From PALSA-188 sp963720075 (GTDB taxonomy: Bacteria; Acidobacteriota; Terriglobia; Terriglobales; Acidobacteriaceae), in contig CAVREG010000016.1 of the NCBI GenBank assembly GCA_963720075.1, positions 372,001 to 436,000 of the forward strand: DNA of 64,000 nucleotides, in the 5' to 3' direction. A model generated the notes under the pieces. The model was given only the letters and a program-made list of their open reading frames with translations, made no database searches and had not been told where the DNA came from. The position numbers and the translations under genes are program-made. Numbering within the stretch: the stretch's first letter is position 1; each line of letters starts with the position of its first letter. This document shows, piece by piece, positions 18,187 to 25,940 of the stretch.

Positions 18187-18915
18187 TCACGAAACCGTGA
18201 AGCGCACGGTTATTTGAGTCTCAATCTCCACTGGTTCGCCATTGAGCAAGTACGGACGATAACGCCATTGCTGAACCGCGTCCAAAGCAGCCTTAACCAG
18301 CAGAGGGTTTCCGCTGATCGCGTGCAGGTTCTCGATACGCCCGTCTTTACCGATGACCGCTTGCAAAACTACTTCGCCTTGCACTCCCGCAGCCTGCGCG
18401 AGCCTTGGATAGATCGGCCTCACATTACGGATCAGTAAACCTTCTTCGACCCCTCCTGATACCCTCCAACGTTTCGCGGGAGTTTTTTGGACTGTGGGTG
18501 TGATCGTTGGTCCTGGTTTAAGCAGAGAAGACACTTGAGAGTCTCCGCTGTCGGCATTTCCAATCTCGCTTAGATCGGGCGGACCGGTCTTCCCGCTGTT
18601 TTGGCCTTGGGGTGGCGGATCAATTACCTGCATTATGAGTCTGGGCACACTTGGTGGAACTCGAATCGCCTCACGATTGGTGTCTTCGCGCTGTTTGGGC
18701 TGCATGTTGGGCTTGGCGTCGGTTTGCGCTCTCCGCGGGACCGGCGGTATTTGCACGATTTCCCTTAACGTACGAAAAGGAAGCGCATCCGTGAATAGCA
18801 TTGGAACGACAATGAGAGTTCCCACGAACAACGTTTGAACAGCGAAGGATACGAGCGCGGTCCATCCCCGGGGGTAGCGCTGGTTGCTGGAAGTAAAAAG
18901 ACTGTCTTCGAACAT
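18187..18915 (-). CDS. TonB-family energy transducer protein
   Basis: 242 residues from the ATG at 18915, which has AGGAGG just upstream; an in-frame start 18 codons earlier is not needed. A cytoplasmic N-terminus is followed by one membrane segment (about 20-42), a Pro-rich periplasmic linker with KPNMQPKQRE and PPPQGQNSG, and a C-terminal TonB domain (about 155-242) with the YP.LAQAAGVQGEVVL and QQWRYRPYLLNGEPVE signatures. Such proteins link inner-membrane energy to outer-membrane receptors, or serve as envelope scaffolds. No ExbB/ExbD genes lie in the window. It is convergent with the PilZ gene. Confidence 0.8.
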   Translation of the reverse strand: MFEDSLFTSSNQRYPRGWTALVSFAVQTLFVGTLIVVPMLFTDALPFRTLREIVQIPPVPRRAQTDAKPNMQPKQREDTNREAIRVPPSVPRLIMQVIDPPPQGQNSGKTGPPDLSEIGNADSGDSQVSSLLKPGPTITPTVQKTPAKRWRVSGGVEEGLLIRNVRPIYPRLAQAAGVQGEVVLQAVIGKDGRIENLHAISGNPLLVKAALDAVQQWRYRPYLLNGEPVEIETQITVRFTVS

Positions 18916-19125
18916 ACGCCCTCCTGGACTCTGATAGGAATCCGATATCGTGTAGTGGGAGCGGCCCACGTTGGCGCATGCGCTAATACAATAGACACCG
19001 ATATCGCGAAACCGGGCGCGGCAGCGATGTTTGTCTGATTTGGTCGCGAATGCTGGACGTTAGAGCATATGCCCGGCGGATGAATGAGCCGGGTCTTTGG
19101 GATGACTTCGGAGGTTGGTGGTGGG

Positions 19126-19773
19126 TTACAGCCAGCCTTTGGTTCGGGCGATACGAGCGGCTTCTATGCGATTGGCTGCACCCAATTTGCTGATTGCTTC
19201 GGATAAGTAGTTGCGGACGGTTCCTTCTGAGAGCCCGAGATCGTTTGCTATATCGAGGCTGGTAACGCCGTCGCCAGCGAGGCGTAGAACCTGACGTTCG
19301 CGATCGGTTAGCGGATCAGGTTCGCCCCAGGCTTCCGTGGCTAACTCGGGATCTATCACCCTCAATCCTTGCTGCACCCGTCGCACGGCCTCGGCAAGTT
19401 CTTCAGCTCTCATATCTTTTAGCAGATAGCCCGCAGCGCCTGCATCTAGAGCTCGCCGTAGATAACCTGCGCGAGCGAAGGTGGTCAAAATGATGACTCG
19501 AGTATCTTTCCGAAGACGCTTCAATTCGGCGGCAACATCGAGACCAGTCATCTCCGGCATCTCGATGTCAGTAATGAACACGTCGGGCTTGTGAGCCAAT
19601 ACAGCTCGTAATGCTTCTTTGCCATTCTTTGCGCGGGCTACCACCGTGATGTCGCCTTCGATCTCGAGCAAAGCGACGAGCGCTCCCAGAACCATGCCTT
19701 GGTCCTCGGCAATGATCACCCGGATCTGCTTGCGGCCAGTTTTTGGGATCGTATTGATCGCGGCTGGGTTCAA
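19126..19773 (-). CDS. NarL/LuxR-type response regulator (DesR-like)
   Basis: 215 residues. The receiver domain has the acidic pair in VIIAEDQGM, the phospho-acceptor aspartate in VFITDIEMPEMTG near residue 63 and the conserved lysine in YLLKDM. The C-terminal LuxR helix-turn-helix follows (about 150-212, LTDRERQVLRLAGDG to GTVRNYLSEAISKLGA). Its start overlaps the stop of the histidine kinase by four bases, so they are a cognate pair. It probably controls the ABC genes of the same operon, acting at the palindromic sites near 22941-22990. Confidence 0.9.
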   Translation of the reverse strand: MNPAAINTIPKTGRKQIRVIIAEDQGMVLGALVALLEIEGDITVVARAKNGKEALRAVLAHKPDVFITDIEMPEMTGLDVAAELKRLRKDTRVIILTTFARAGYLRRALDAGAAGYLLKDMRAEELAEAVRRVQQGLRVIDPELATEAWGEPDPLTDRERQVLRLAGDGVTSLDIANDLGLSEGTVRNYLSEAISKLGAANRIEAARIARTKGWL

Positions 19774-20861
19774 TTGGCGCCATTCGCTTTCACTGGAGTC
19801 AGTGGGAATTGAATCATCAGCCTGGTTCCGGCACGAGTTTCCCTCACCAGACTTCCACCTAGGGCTTCGATTCGTTCACGCATTCCACGCAAGCCGTTGC
19901 CCTCGATTTGAGACCCACCACGTCCGTCATCGTGAATTTCTAGAATGCAGTGCCCATTTTCTGGTGCAAGGCGCAGATGACAATTCCGGGCTTCGGAATG
20001 GCGCACTACATTGGTCACTGCTTCGCGCAAAATGAGGGCTACAACGCTCTCCTGAACCGGGGTTAAGGGCACCTGCGATTCTTCAGATTTTAAAGACATG
20101 CCGGCGGTTGCAAGCGTTGCCTTGGCCTGCTTGATCTCGGCTTCGAGACTGTGAGCTCGATAGCCGCGAATAGTGCTACGAACCTCAGCCAATGCGGCGC
20201 GAGAAGTATTTTCAACGTCTGCAATTTCTGATTTTGCGCGGACAGGATCAACATCAATGAGCTTCCCCGCGAGTTCCGATTTCAGAATAATCACCGACAG
20301 TGTATGGCCAAGGATATCGTGCAAATCACGCGCAATGCGTTCGCGTTCCGCGACTTTTGCAAGGTGTTCGATCTCTTCATGAGCCATGCGCAGCTTCTCA
20401 TTAGCCCGATTCCTTTGGGCAAAGAAGATGTTTGCTCCACCTATAAACATGGAAAAGAAGCCCGACCAAAAGAAAAACGGCCATGAGAAGTGCAGAATCC
20501 ACGCTTCCAGGCCGGCGACTGCGGGGATTATGGCAAGCAATTTGACTGCTGCCCATTCTGTGTCAACCGCGAATGGTATAAATGACGCCGCATAAATGAA
20601 GAAACAGGCAGCTCCTCCGTTATATGGCGCAAAGGCAGCGCCAAGCACAATCATGCCGCCTATGCACATTAGATTCCAAGGCCGCTTGAATGAGAAAATC
20701 CCAAAATAGAGGGCCAGGAATATGACAACGCCCACAATCGTCGCGACCCATTCCTTCTTCCCAACCTTATCGGCGACGGGATGTGCGAAGAAAAAAATCA
20801 GGTACACGAGCCAGATATATATGACCCAGCCGGGCTCGCGATATTTGGGCAGAATGGTCAT
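19770..20861 (-). CDS. DesK-like sensor histidine kinase
   Basis: 363 residues. Four to five membrane helices fill the first 140 residues with no periplasmic sensor domain, as in DesK, which senses membrane state. A coiled segment leads to the HisKA_3 dimerisation region RERIARDLHDILGHTLS, with the phospho-accepting histidine in RDLHD near residue 180. The ATPase domain has N box REAVTNVVRHSEARN and G box DDGRGG with GNGLRGMRERIEALGG. It is translationally coupled to the response regulator and encoded downstream of an ABC exporter, so the signal may be membrane stress or the exporter's substrate. Confidence 0.9.
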   Translation of the reverse strand: MTILPKYREPGWVIYIWLVYLIFFFAHPVADKVGKKEWVATIVGVVIFLALYFGIFSFKRPWNLMCIGGMIVLGAAFAPYNGGAACFFIYAASFIPFAVDTEWAAVKLLAIIPAVAGLEAWILHFSWPFFFWSGFFSMFIGGANIFFAQRNRANEKLRMAHEEIEHLAKVAERERIARDLHDILGHTLSVIILKSELAGKLIDVDPVRAKSEIADVENTSRAALAEVRSTIRGYRAHSLEAEIKQAKATLATAGMSLKSEESQVPLTPVQESVVALILREAVTNVVRHSEARNCHLRLAPENGHCILEIHDDGRGGSQIEGNGLRGMRERIEALGGSLVRETRAGTRLMIQFPLTPVKANGAN

Positions 20862-20871
20862 TTGTGTAGTT

Positions 20872-21054
20872 CTAGGCTAATCCTTTCTTCGGTCTTCCGT
20901 CAGCGTCTTTTCTACTGACCATAGCGATCAGGACGGTCAACAGCGCCGACAACGGAAGCAGAACGATGAGCAAATCCAATTCGCGGAGGCTTGCAAGCAA
21001 TACCAAGGAGGCCGCGCATAAAAACCATCCAGCGAATTTATTGAGATTCTGCAT
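20872..21054 (-). CDS. Small two-helix membrane protein within the DesKR-like operon
   Basis: 60 residues with two hydrophobic segments (about 8-22 and 27-45) and a basic tail (SRKDADGRPKKG). It lies 10 bases before the histidine kinase start and 37 bases after the permease stop, so it is cotranscribed. No family recognised. The position suggests an accessory to the kinase or the transporter, for example a small sensor subunit, but this is inference. Confidence 0.6.
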   Translation of the reverse strand: MQNLNKFAGWFLCAASLVLLASLRELDLLIVLLPLSALLTVLIAMVSRKDADGRPKKGLA

Positions 21055-21091
21055 ACATCGCCTCTAGCAAAATTCAATGACACACAATTTT

Positions 21092-21898
21092 TCAGCCATA
21101 CATCTTTTCATCACGCTGATAGCCGATGCGGGCAATGCCCAGGCAGAGCAGCGTGAATCCGATTAGCGCTTCCCAGTGCGTCCGGCTTGATTCCTGCTGA
21201 CCGGCCCCGACAACTCCCAGAGCAAGTTGGGCAAGGTGATAGGGAGGCAGAAAGTGCGCGATCGTTCGCACGACTTTTGGCAGGAATATGAACGGAACCC
21301 ACAAGCCCGAGCAAAACGAAAACGGCAGATAAAAAATGTTGATTACCGCTGGGGCCGAGTTCGGGCCGACGAAATATCCGATTGCCAATCCCATGGCGCA
21401 AAAGGGGAGCGAGCCTGCCACCAGGATAGCCACCATCTTCACTATTTCGTTCAACGGCAAACGAACGCCGCCAAATGTAAATCCTAACAACAGCAGCAGC
21501 AGCACAGTTATCAACCCAAACAGCATGCTCACGGCGAACTTGGCGGTGAAATAGGCAAAAGGAGGCATGGGGCTGGCACGCTTCACTTGCATCCAGCCCA
21601 GTCCGCGCTCCACGGCCATTCCGCCGCCGATGCCATACAGAGAAGCGCCCATTACTGCGAACGTTCCATAGCTTGCAATCAGATACTCCGTGGTTCTCAC
21701 GCCGGCGATGGACTGGTTGTTCATCACCAGACCGAAAAGAACGTAGAACATTAGCGGAAAGACAATCGCCGCAAACGAATACATTCTGAGCCGGATATTT
21801 TTTAGAAATTCATACTTCGCTTCTTTGCGATAAACCGCCATTGTCTGGGTCAGGGATCGCGCCGTCAGCGAGGGCATCGTTGTCGTTATCGCATTCAT
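21092..21898 (-). CDS. ABC-2 type transporter permease
   Basis: 268 residues with six hydrophobic segments, the ABC-2 layout: first helix FAAIVFPLMFYVLFGLVM near residue 45, then a helix pair around GLITVLLLLLLGF and a conserved LPFSFCSGLWVPFIFLP region near 200. It would pair with the ATPase encoded upstream, whose stop overlaps its start by four bases. The transporter class handles drugs, polysaccharides or natrium. The substrate is not deducible. Confidence 0.85.
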   Translation of the reverse strand: MNAITTTMPSLTARSLTQTMAVYRKEAKYEFLKNIRLRMYSFAAIVFPLMFYVLFGLVMNNQSIAGVRTTEYLIASYGTFAVMGASLYGIGGGMAVERGLGWMQVKRASPMPPFAYFTAKFAVSMLFGLITVLLLLLLGFTFGGVRLPLNEIVKMVAILVAGSLPFCAMGLAIGYFVGPNSAPAVINIFYLPFSFCSGLWVPFIFLPKVVRTIAHFLPPYHLAQLALGVVGAGQQESSRTHWEALIGFTLLCLGIARIGYQRDEKMYG

Positions 21899-22875
21899 TG
21901 GTATCTCCCGGAGATGTTTTGCTTCGAATGATTGTTATCTTCTTGCGTGAGCGCGAGAAACGCTTCTTCCAGTCCGGCGCTGCTCACTTCAATGCCAGAG
22001 ACCCCCGGGTCGCGGTTGAGCAACTCACGGAGTACCGGCTCCGCTTCGGTAGCATTGATTTCAATGGCTTCCCGGTCCTGGCGAGCGTCTTTTACTCCTG
22101 GCAACGCTCGCAAAACCGCCAAGGGCAGGCTGCTGATACAGCGGATTCGCTTGCCGGCGGTTCGCGTTTTGATCTCGCCCGGCGTGCCTTCGGCAATGAT
22201 TGCGCCCTTATTGATGACTACTACGCGATCGGCCAATGCGTCTGCTTCGTCTAAGTAATGAGTGGTAAGCAAAACAGTTTTTCCCCGGGCGATAATCTTT
22301 CGCATTTCATCCCAAAGCAATCTTCGCGCTTCCACATCGAGGCCGACGGTCGGCTCGTCAAGGAAAAGAAGATCAGGATTACCACAGATCGCCAGGGCAA
22401 ATAGAGCTCGCTGCTTCTGCCCTCCGGAAAGCTCACCAAACTTGCGGTCTTTGATTGACTCGAGACCGGCAATGGCGAGAGTTTCCGATAGGGGCAGGGG
22501 GTTCAAGTAGTAAGAAGAGAAAAGATCAATGTGCTCTCTCACGCGCAGGGTGTCGGGGACCTTGGCGACTTGCAGCATGGCTCCAGTCCTCATGCGAAAC
22601 TCTGCGTCAACTGGATTTCCTCCGAACACGGTCACATTGCCAGCGGTAGGTTTCGCCAGACCGAGAAGCAGTTTGACGGCCGTGGTCTTGCCCGCGCCGT
22701 TTGGCCCAAGAAGGGCAAGCAACTCGCCGGCATGAATAGCAAGGTCCACATCCCTTAAGGCTTGGACATCTCCATAGGTCTTACTAATTCGGTTCAGAGA
22801 TGCAATGATGGTGCTCGCGTTCCGGCGCCCGTTCTGCTCTCGCTCTTGCAGGGTTCTTGATACGATTGCGATCAT
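21895..22875 (-). CDS. ABC transporter ATP-binding protein
   Basis: 326 residues. Walker A LLGPNGAGKTTAVKLL near residue 55, signature GELSGGQKQRALFALA near 150, Walker B LLFLDEPTVGLD near 172 and switch histidine in LLTTHYLDEADALADR. About 80 extra C-terminal residues follow, typical of DrrA/CcmA-like exporters. The first 25 residues are polar and may not belong; an internal start is possible. It is the first gene of a five-gene minus-strand operon: ATPase, permease, small membrane protein, DesK-like kinase, DesR-like regulator. Confidence 0.87.
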   Translation of the reverse strand: MIAIVSRTLQEREQNGRRNASTIIASLNRISKTYGDVQALRDVDLAIHAGELLALLGPNGAGKTTAVKLLLGLAKPTAGNVTVFGGNPVDAEFRMRTGAMLQVAKVPDTLRVREHIDLFSSYYLNPLPLSETLAIAGLESIKDRKFGELSGGQKQRALFALAICGNPDLLFLDEPTVGLDVEARRLLWDEMRKIIARGKTVLLTTHYLDEADALADRVVVINKGAIIAEGTPGEIKTRTAGKRIRCISSLPLAVLRALPGVKDARQDREAIEINATEAEPVLRELLNRDPGVSGIEVSSAGLEEAFLALTQEDNNHSKQNISGRYQ

Positions 22876-22940
22876 TCTTCAATCCTCGCTTGCAAGTTCT
22901 ATCCGGCAGTAAACGTATCTTCGTGTAAGCTGGCTCGCGT

Positions 22941-22990
22941 CGCCAGTGGTGATCATCACACGCCAGTCGTGACAAATGTCACACGGCTGG
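22941..22990 (-). promoter_or_regulatory. Tandem palindromic operator candidate upstream of the ABC/DesKR-like operon
   Basis: Two related inverted repeats sit side by side. The first has GTGAT-C-ATCAC (22949-22959); the second GTGACA-AA-TGTCAC (22969-22982), flanked by CCAG and CTGG. Both are preceded by CGCCAGT, and both end TCACACG, so the pair is also a direct repeat. The location, 66 bases or more before the ATPase start, fits binding of the operon's own LuxR-type regulator. The site is also upstream of the divergent PP2C gene. Confidence 0.55.
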
Positions 22991-23092
22991 AATCGCACTT
23001 GTGAGGTGCGTATGATGTCACGACGGACTTCGAGACAATCTTCTTAGGGAGAGCTTGGTATCTTTTAAGGGCTGTCCGCGTACCGCAGACAA

Positions 23093-23884
23093 ATGACTAT
23101 GGCGAATAAGAAATTATTGAAGGTTCGGCCTGGAATTGAGATGGGAAGCCTGACAGATGTTGGCTGCCATCGCGAAAATAACGAAGATCGTTGCGACTAT
23201 TGGGAGCCCGCCAGCGATAAGGAGTTCGGACGTAAAGGGCGGCTTGCGATTATGGCAGACGGCATGGGTGGATATGAAGGGGGCCAGGAAGCCAGCCGCA
23301 TTGCGGTTGAGACAATCGAGCGGATATATGCAGATGGCAGCTCTTCCGACCCGCAGTTACTTCTTATTGACGGAATACAGGCGGCGCATCAGAGTATTCT
23401 GCAATTTGCGAATGAACATCCTGGTCTGTTGGGCATGGGCACGACGTGTACAGCTATTGCTCTGGTCGGCGCGCATCTCTATTATGCGCATGTTGGCGAT
23501 AGCCGCTTATATCTCGTACGCGACGGGAAAATTTCTCGAATTACCCGGGATCACTCCTATGTTAACCGGCTGGTGGAGACCGGGCTTATTAGCTCGCAAG
23601 AAGCCGAAAACCACCCGCACCGTAATATTCTTACGGCTGCGTTAGGTGCCGGAGACGATGTTGTACCCGAATACCCTGCTGCCCCCTTGCAGCTTGCCGA
23701 CAGTGATGTTCTCTTGCTCTGCACCGATGGCTTATGGGGGGTTGTGACTGACGACGAAATTCAAACGGCGATGAGCGAAAAGAATCTACAAGCTGCTTGC
23801 GAAAACCTGGTGCGACTCGCCAAACAGCGTGGAGGTCCGGACAACATAACGGTAATGGCTATTCGGACTAAGGATCAGAAATGA
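23093..23884 (+). CDS. PP2C-family Ser/Thr protein phosphatase
   Basis: 263 residues, soluble. All acidic metal-binding motifs are present: the first motif DVGCHRENNEDRC near residue 20, MADGMGGYEGGQEAS near 58, HVGDSRLYLVRDG near 135, LLCTDGLWGVV near 205 and GGPDNITVM near 248. It removes phosphate from Ser/Thr residues using two manganese or magnesium ions and is the natural opponent of PknB-type kinases such as the one at 8892. A second ATG two codons downstream is equally plausible. No ribosome site is obvious. Confidence 0.92.
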   Translation: MTMANKKLLKVRPGIEMGSLTDVGCHRENNEDRCDYWEPASDKEFGRKGRLAIMADGMGGYEGGQEASRIAVETIERIYADGSSSDPQLLLIDGIQAAHQSILQFANEHPGLLGMGTTCTAIALVGAHLYYAHVGDSRLYLVRDGKISRITRDHSYVNRLVETGLISSQEAENHPHRNILTAALGAGDDVVPEYPAAPLQLADSDVLLLCTDGLWGVVTDDEIQTAMSEKNLQAACENLVRLAKQRGGPDNITVMAIRTKDQK

Positions 23885-23944
23885 GAACGGCCACGATGGC
23901 GCATTTGGAACGTCCTGGCAGTTTCAGCTCGACCGAGACTGTAG

Positions 23945-23981
23945 AGGAAAGAAAAGAAGCCAGAACCAATGGGCTCTGGCT
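23945..23981 (-). terminator. Intrinsic terminator for the DUF5818 gene
   Basis: On the minus strand a 10-base stem (AGCCAGAGCC / GGTTCTGGCT, one G-U pair) with the 4-base loop CATT is followed by TTCTTTTCTTT. It begins 26 bases past the stop of the minus-strand gene at 24007. The stem could also act weakly on plus-strand transcripts from the phosphatase gene. Confidence 0.8.
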
Positions 23982-24006
23982 TTGTCAACATTCAACTAAG
24001 AACAAA

Positions 24007-24531
24007 TTACTGGGGTTGCGGGGTGCCCGTGCCGGAAGTGCTGTTGTCAGACATTCCGCTCTTCTTGCCTTTCCCAATTGTGCAGGTGTCCGAAATCATG
24101 TCAAGGCTGGTCACGTTGAAGGACTTCCCGCTCGCCGAGGCGCCTCCAGTTGAAGTATTCGACATGCCGGACATTCCGCTTGCCCACATTCCATGGACGG
24201 TCACTTCATGGCCGGAATGAGCTGAGACGTCCTCACCGGTCAGCTGAATGTCTTTGCCGTGCCGGGTTCGGAGGACATATTGGCCACCCTCCGATTCAAT
24301 GCAGCCTTTCATTTTCTTCTCGCCCTTCATGTTCCCGGTTTGAGTGGTGGAATTATCCCCCGCCATGGTTCCCGGAGTGCCAGTGTTATTTCCCTGGCTC
24401 ATAGACGGTGACGAGCTTTGCGTCCCTTGAGTTCCCTGAGAAGGGGTGTCAGTTGATGGGTTGGTTTGGGCGACAGCTGCCGCCACAAAAAATGCAAAAG
24501 CGGTGCAGGTACACATCAGAACTTTCTTCAT
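24007..24531 (-). CDS. Exported DUF5818-like protein
   Basis: 174 residues. A signal peptide (MKKVLMCTCTAFAF, cleaved near AVAQT) is followed by a Ser/Thr/Gly/Gln-rich low-complexity stretch (25-70). A small beta domain then carries MKGCIESEGGQYVLRTRHG, IQLTGEDVSAHSGHEVTVHG and ends in a Ser/Gly/Met-rich tail. The single GC motif followed by a short OB-like barrel and the GHEV sequence match the DUF5818 proteins I associate with acidobacteria. Function unknown; periplasmic by its signal. A good terminator follows. Confidence 0.65.
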   Translation of the reverse strand: MKKVLMCTCTAFAFFVAAAVAQTNPSTDTPSQGTQGTQSSSPSMSQGNNTGTPGTMAGDNSTTQTGNMKGEKKMKGCIESEGGQYVLRTRHGKDIQLTGEDVSAHSGHEVTVHGMWASGMSGMSNTSTGGASASGKSFNVTSLDMISDTCTIGKGKKSGMSDNSTSGTGTPQPQ

Positions 24532-24791
24532 TTGTCATCTCCTGGGTTGCGATTCATGTTGCACACGATTCGTTTCGAGGACGGAGTGGGTGGAATTCCA
24601 TTTCTTGCAGTAATCCAAAAACTCACGATGGCCAGAAAGTGAAGTGGCTTCCATTAGCCGATTAAGGCAGCTTGCCACCATCACTCACCCTATACCTGCA
24701 TTAATAGCGGGACAATGAGGGCGAACGTGTAGCTGGGGCGTCGGAAATGCTGTAGTGGATTAGGTTAGACGGTCCGGCTAACTATTTGACA

Positions 24792-25385
24792 TCAACTGGC
24801 TTTCTTACGTTCAAACTGTTTTTCAAAGTGAGAAATCGTTTCAATTAACGTTTTCATGTCCTCGGCGTGCTCTTCTTCTTTCGCTAGAATCTCTTCCATA
24901 ACCCGACGACTCGTGGGATCCTTGTCTCCGAGGTAGCGAATGATCTCGTTATAGGACTCGATTGCAATTCGCTCCGCGACCAAGTCTTCCTGAATCATGT
25001 CCACCAGGCTCGTCCCTTCCACGTACTGGGAATGGCTGCGAGCAAGTAATGTCGCCGGGTTGAAATCGGGTTCGCCGTCGAGTTGCGTAATTCTTTCGGC
25101 AAGTTTGTCAGCGTGTACCTGCTCTTCTTGCGCATGCTCCAGGAATTCCTGGGCAACGGCTTGGGCGTGAATTCCAGAGGCCATGTAATGGTGCCTCTTG
25201 TATCGAAGCACGCAAACCAGTTCAGTAGCCAATGCATCGTTAAGCACGCGCACCACAGTTTCGCGGTCAGCGCGATAGCTTTCCGTAACCGCGCCGTCTT
25301 CGATATGCTGTCGGGCGCGCTTGCGAATTGCCTCAAGATCGGAAATGAATTGACCGCGGTTGCTGTTCTTCGGGGTATCGCCCAT
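24792..25385 (-). CDS. Bacterioferritin/Dps-like ferritin-fold protein
   Basis: 197 residues forming a four-helix ferritin-like bundle after a 40-residue polar lead. Di-iron ligands can be placed: Glu in NDALATELVCVLRYK, ExxH in FLEHAQEEQVHADKLAE, Glu in LVAERIAIESYNEI, and a final ExxH in ILAKEEEHAEDM. This complete set suggests a working ferroxidase-type centre. It would store iron or detoxify peroxide in the cytosol. It is flanked on the same strand by small envelope stress-type proteins (DUF3309 at 25452 and DUF5818 at 24007). Confidence 0.82.
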   Translation of the reverse strand: MGDTPKNSNRGQFISDLEAIRKRARQHIEDGAVTESYRADRETVVRVLNDALATELVCVLRYKRHHYMASGIHAQAVAQEFLEHAQEEQVHADKLAERITQLDGEPDFNPATLLARSHSQYVEGTSLVDMIQEDLVAERIAIESYNEIIRYLGDKDPTSRRVMEEILAKEEEHAEDMKTLIETISHFEKQFERKKAS

Positions 25386-25451
25386 GTGTTTTCCTCTCTT
25401 GAGCGCACAGGCACGTGCCCCTTAGGGAGGAGTCCTGGCGTTGGACAATAA

Positions 25452-25604
25452 TTATATGCGACCCATCAACACCAAGATGAGCAGAATAACTACGACGAGG
25501 CCGAGGCCGCCGCTTGGATAGTATCCCCACCCAGTGCTGTATGGCCAGGTTGGCAAAGCGCCTACAAGAAGCAGAATTAATACGATCAGAAGTATTGTGC
25601 CCAT
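25452..25604 (-). CDS. DUF3309-family 50-residue membrane protein
   Basis: The ATG at 25604, with GGAG upstream, opens a 50-residue protein: hydrophobic helix ILLIVLILLLVGALP, a turn with PTWPYSTGWGYYPSGGLG, then a second helix ending GRI. This matches the DUF3309 small hydrophobic proteins almost throughout, including the WPYS.GWGY.PSGGLG signature. These are common near stress and osmotic genes in soil bacteria; function not known. The next gene on this strand, the ferritin-like protein, begins 67 bases later. Confidence 0.88.
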   Translation of the reverse strand: MGTILLIVLILLLVGALPTWPYSTGWGYYPSGGLGLVVVILLILVLMGRI

Positions 25605-25940
25605 AGTGATTTTCTCCGTTCACGTGAAGTCACCGCGACGCGACGCCAGTGCGCTCAAAATTGAGACTACCCAGGAAGCCCAGTTCGCGCACCGGGCTGG
25701 TCCGAAGCTCCAAAACTTCCAAAGCCCGCCCGAAGGCACAGTACAACACGAGCCTTAGGCCTCCAATCAGGTTGAAAGGGTAGGTGTCCGCGAAACTATC
25801 TGTATCGTCCGAAAGGCGCGGGTGAGGAACCGTTCGGGCTCTAGGAAGCCGAAACAGAGCTGCCTCCCCTACGAATTTGAAGGGAGCAGAAGAGTAGGGT
25901 GATCCCCTTGCGTCAGCGGTCTTGGTATTCCTTTAGCGGC
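25605..25940. other. Intergenic region without a supported gene
   Basis: No frame on either strand shows a protein-like composition with a ribosome site. It must hold the promoter of the DUF3309 gene, which I could not place, and the 3' end of the nucleotidyltransferase transcript. No hairpin with a T-run was found. Confidence 0.4.

Noticed and set aside
25605..25758. Plus-strand open frame in the gap after DUF3309
   Set aside because: The frame begins antisense inside the DUF3309 gene and its sequence looks random.
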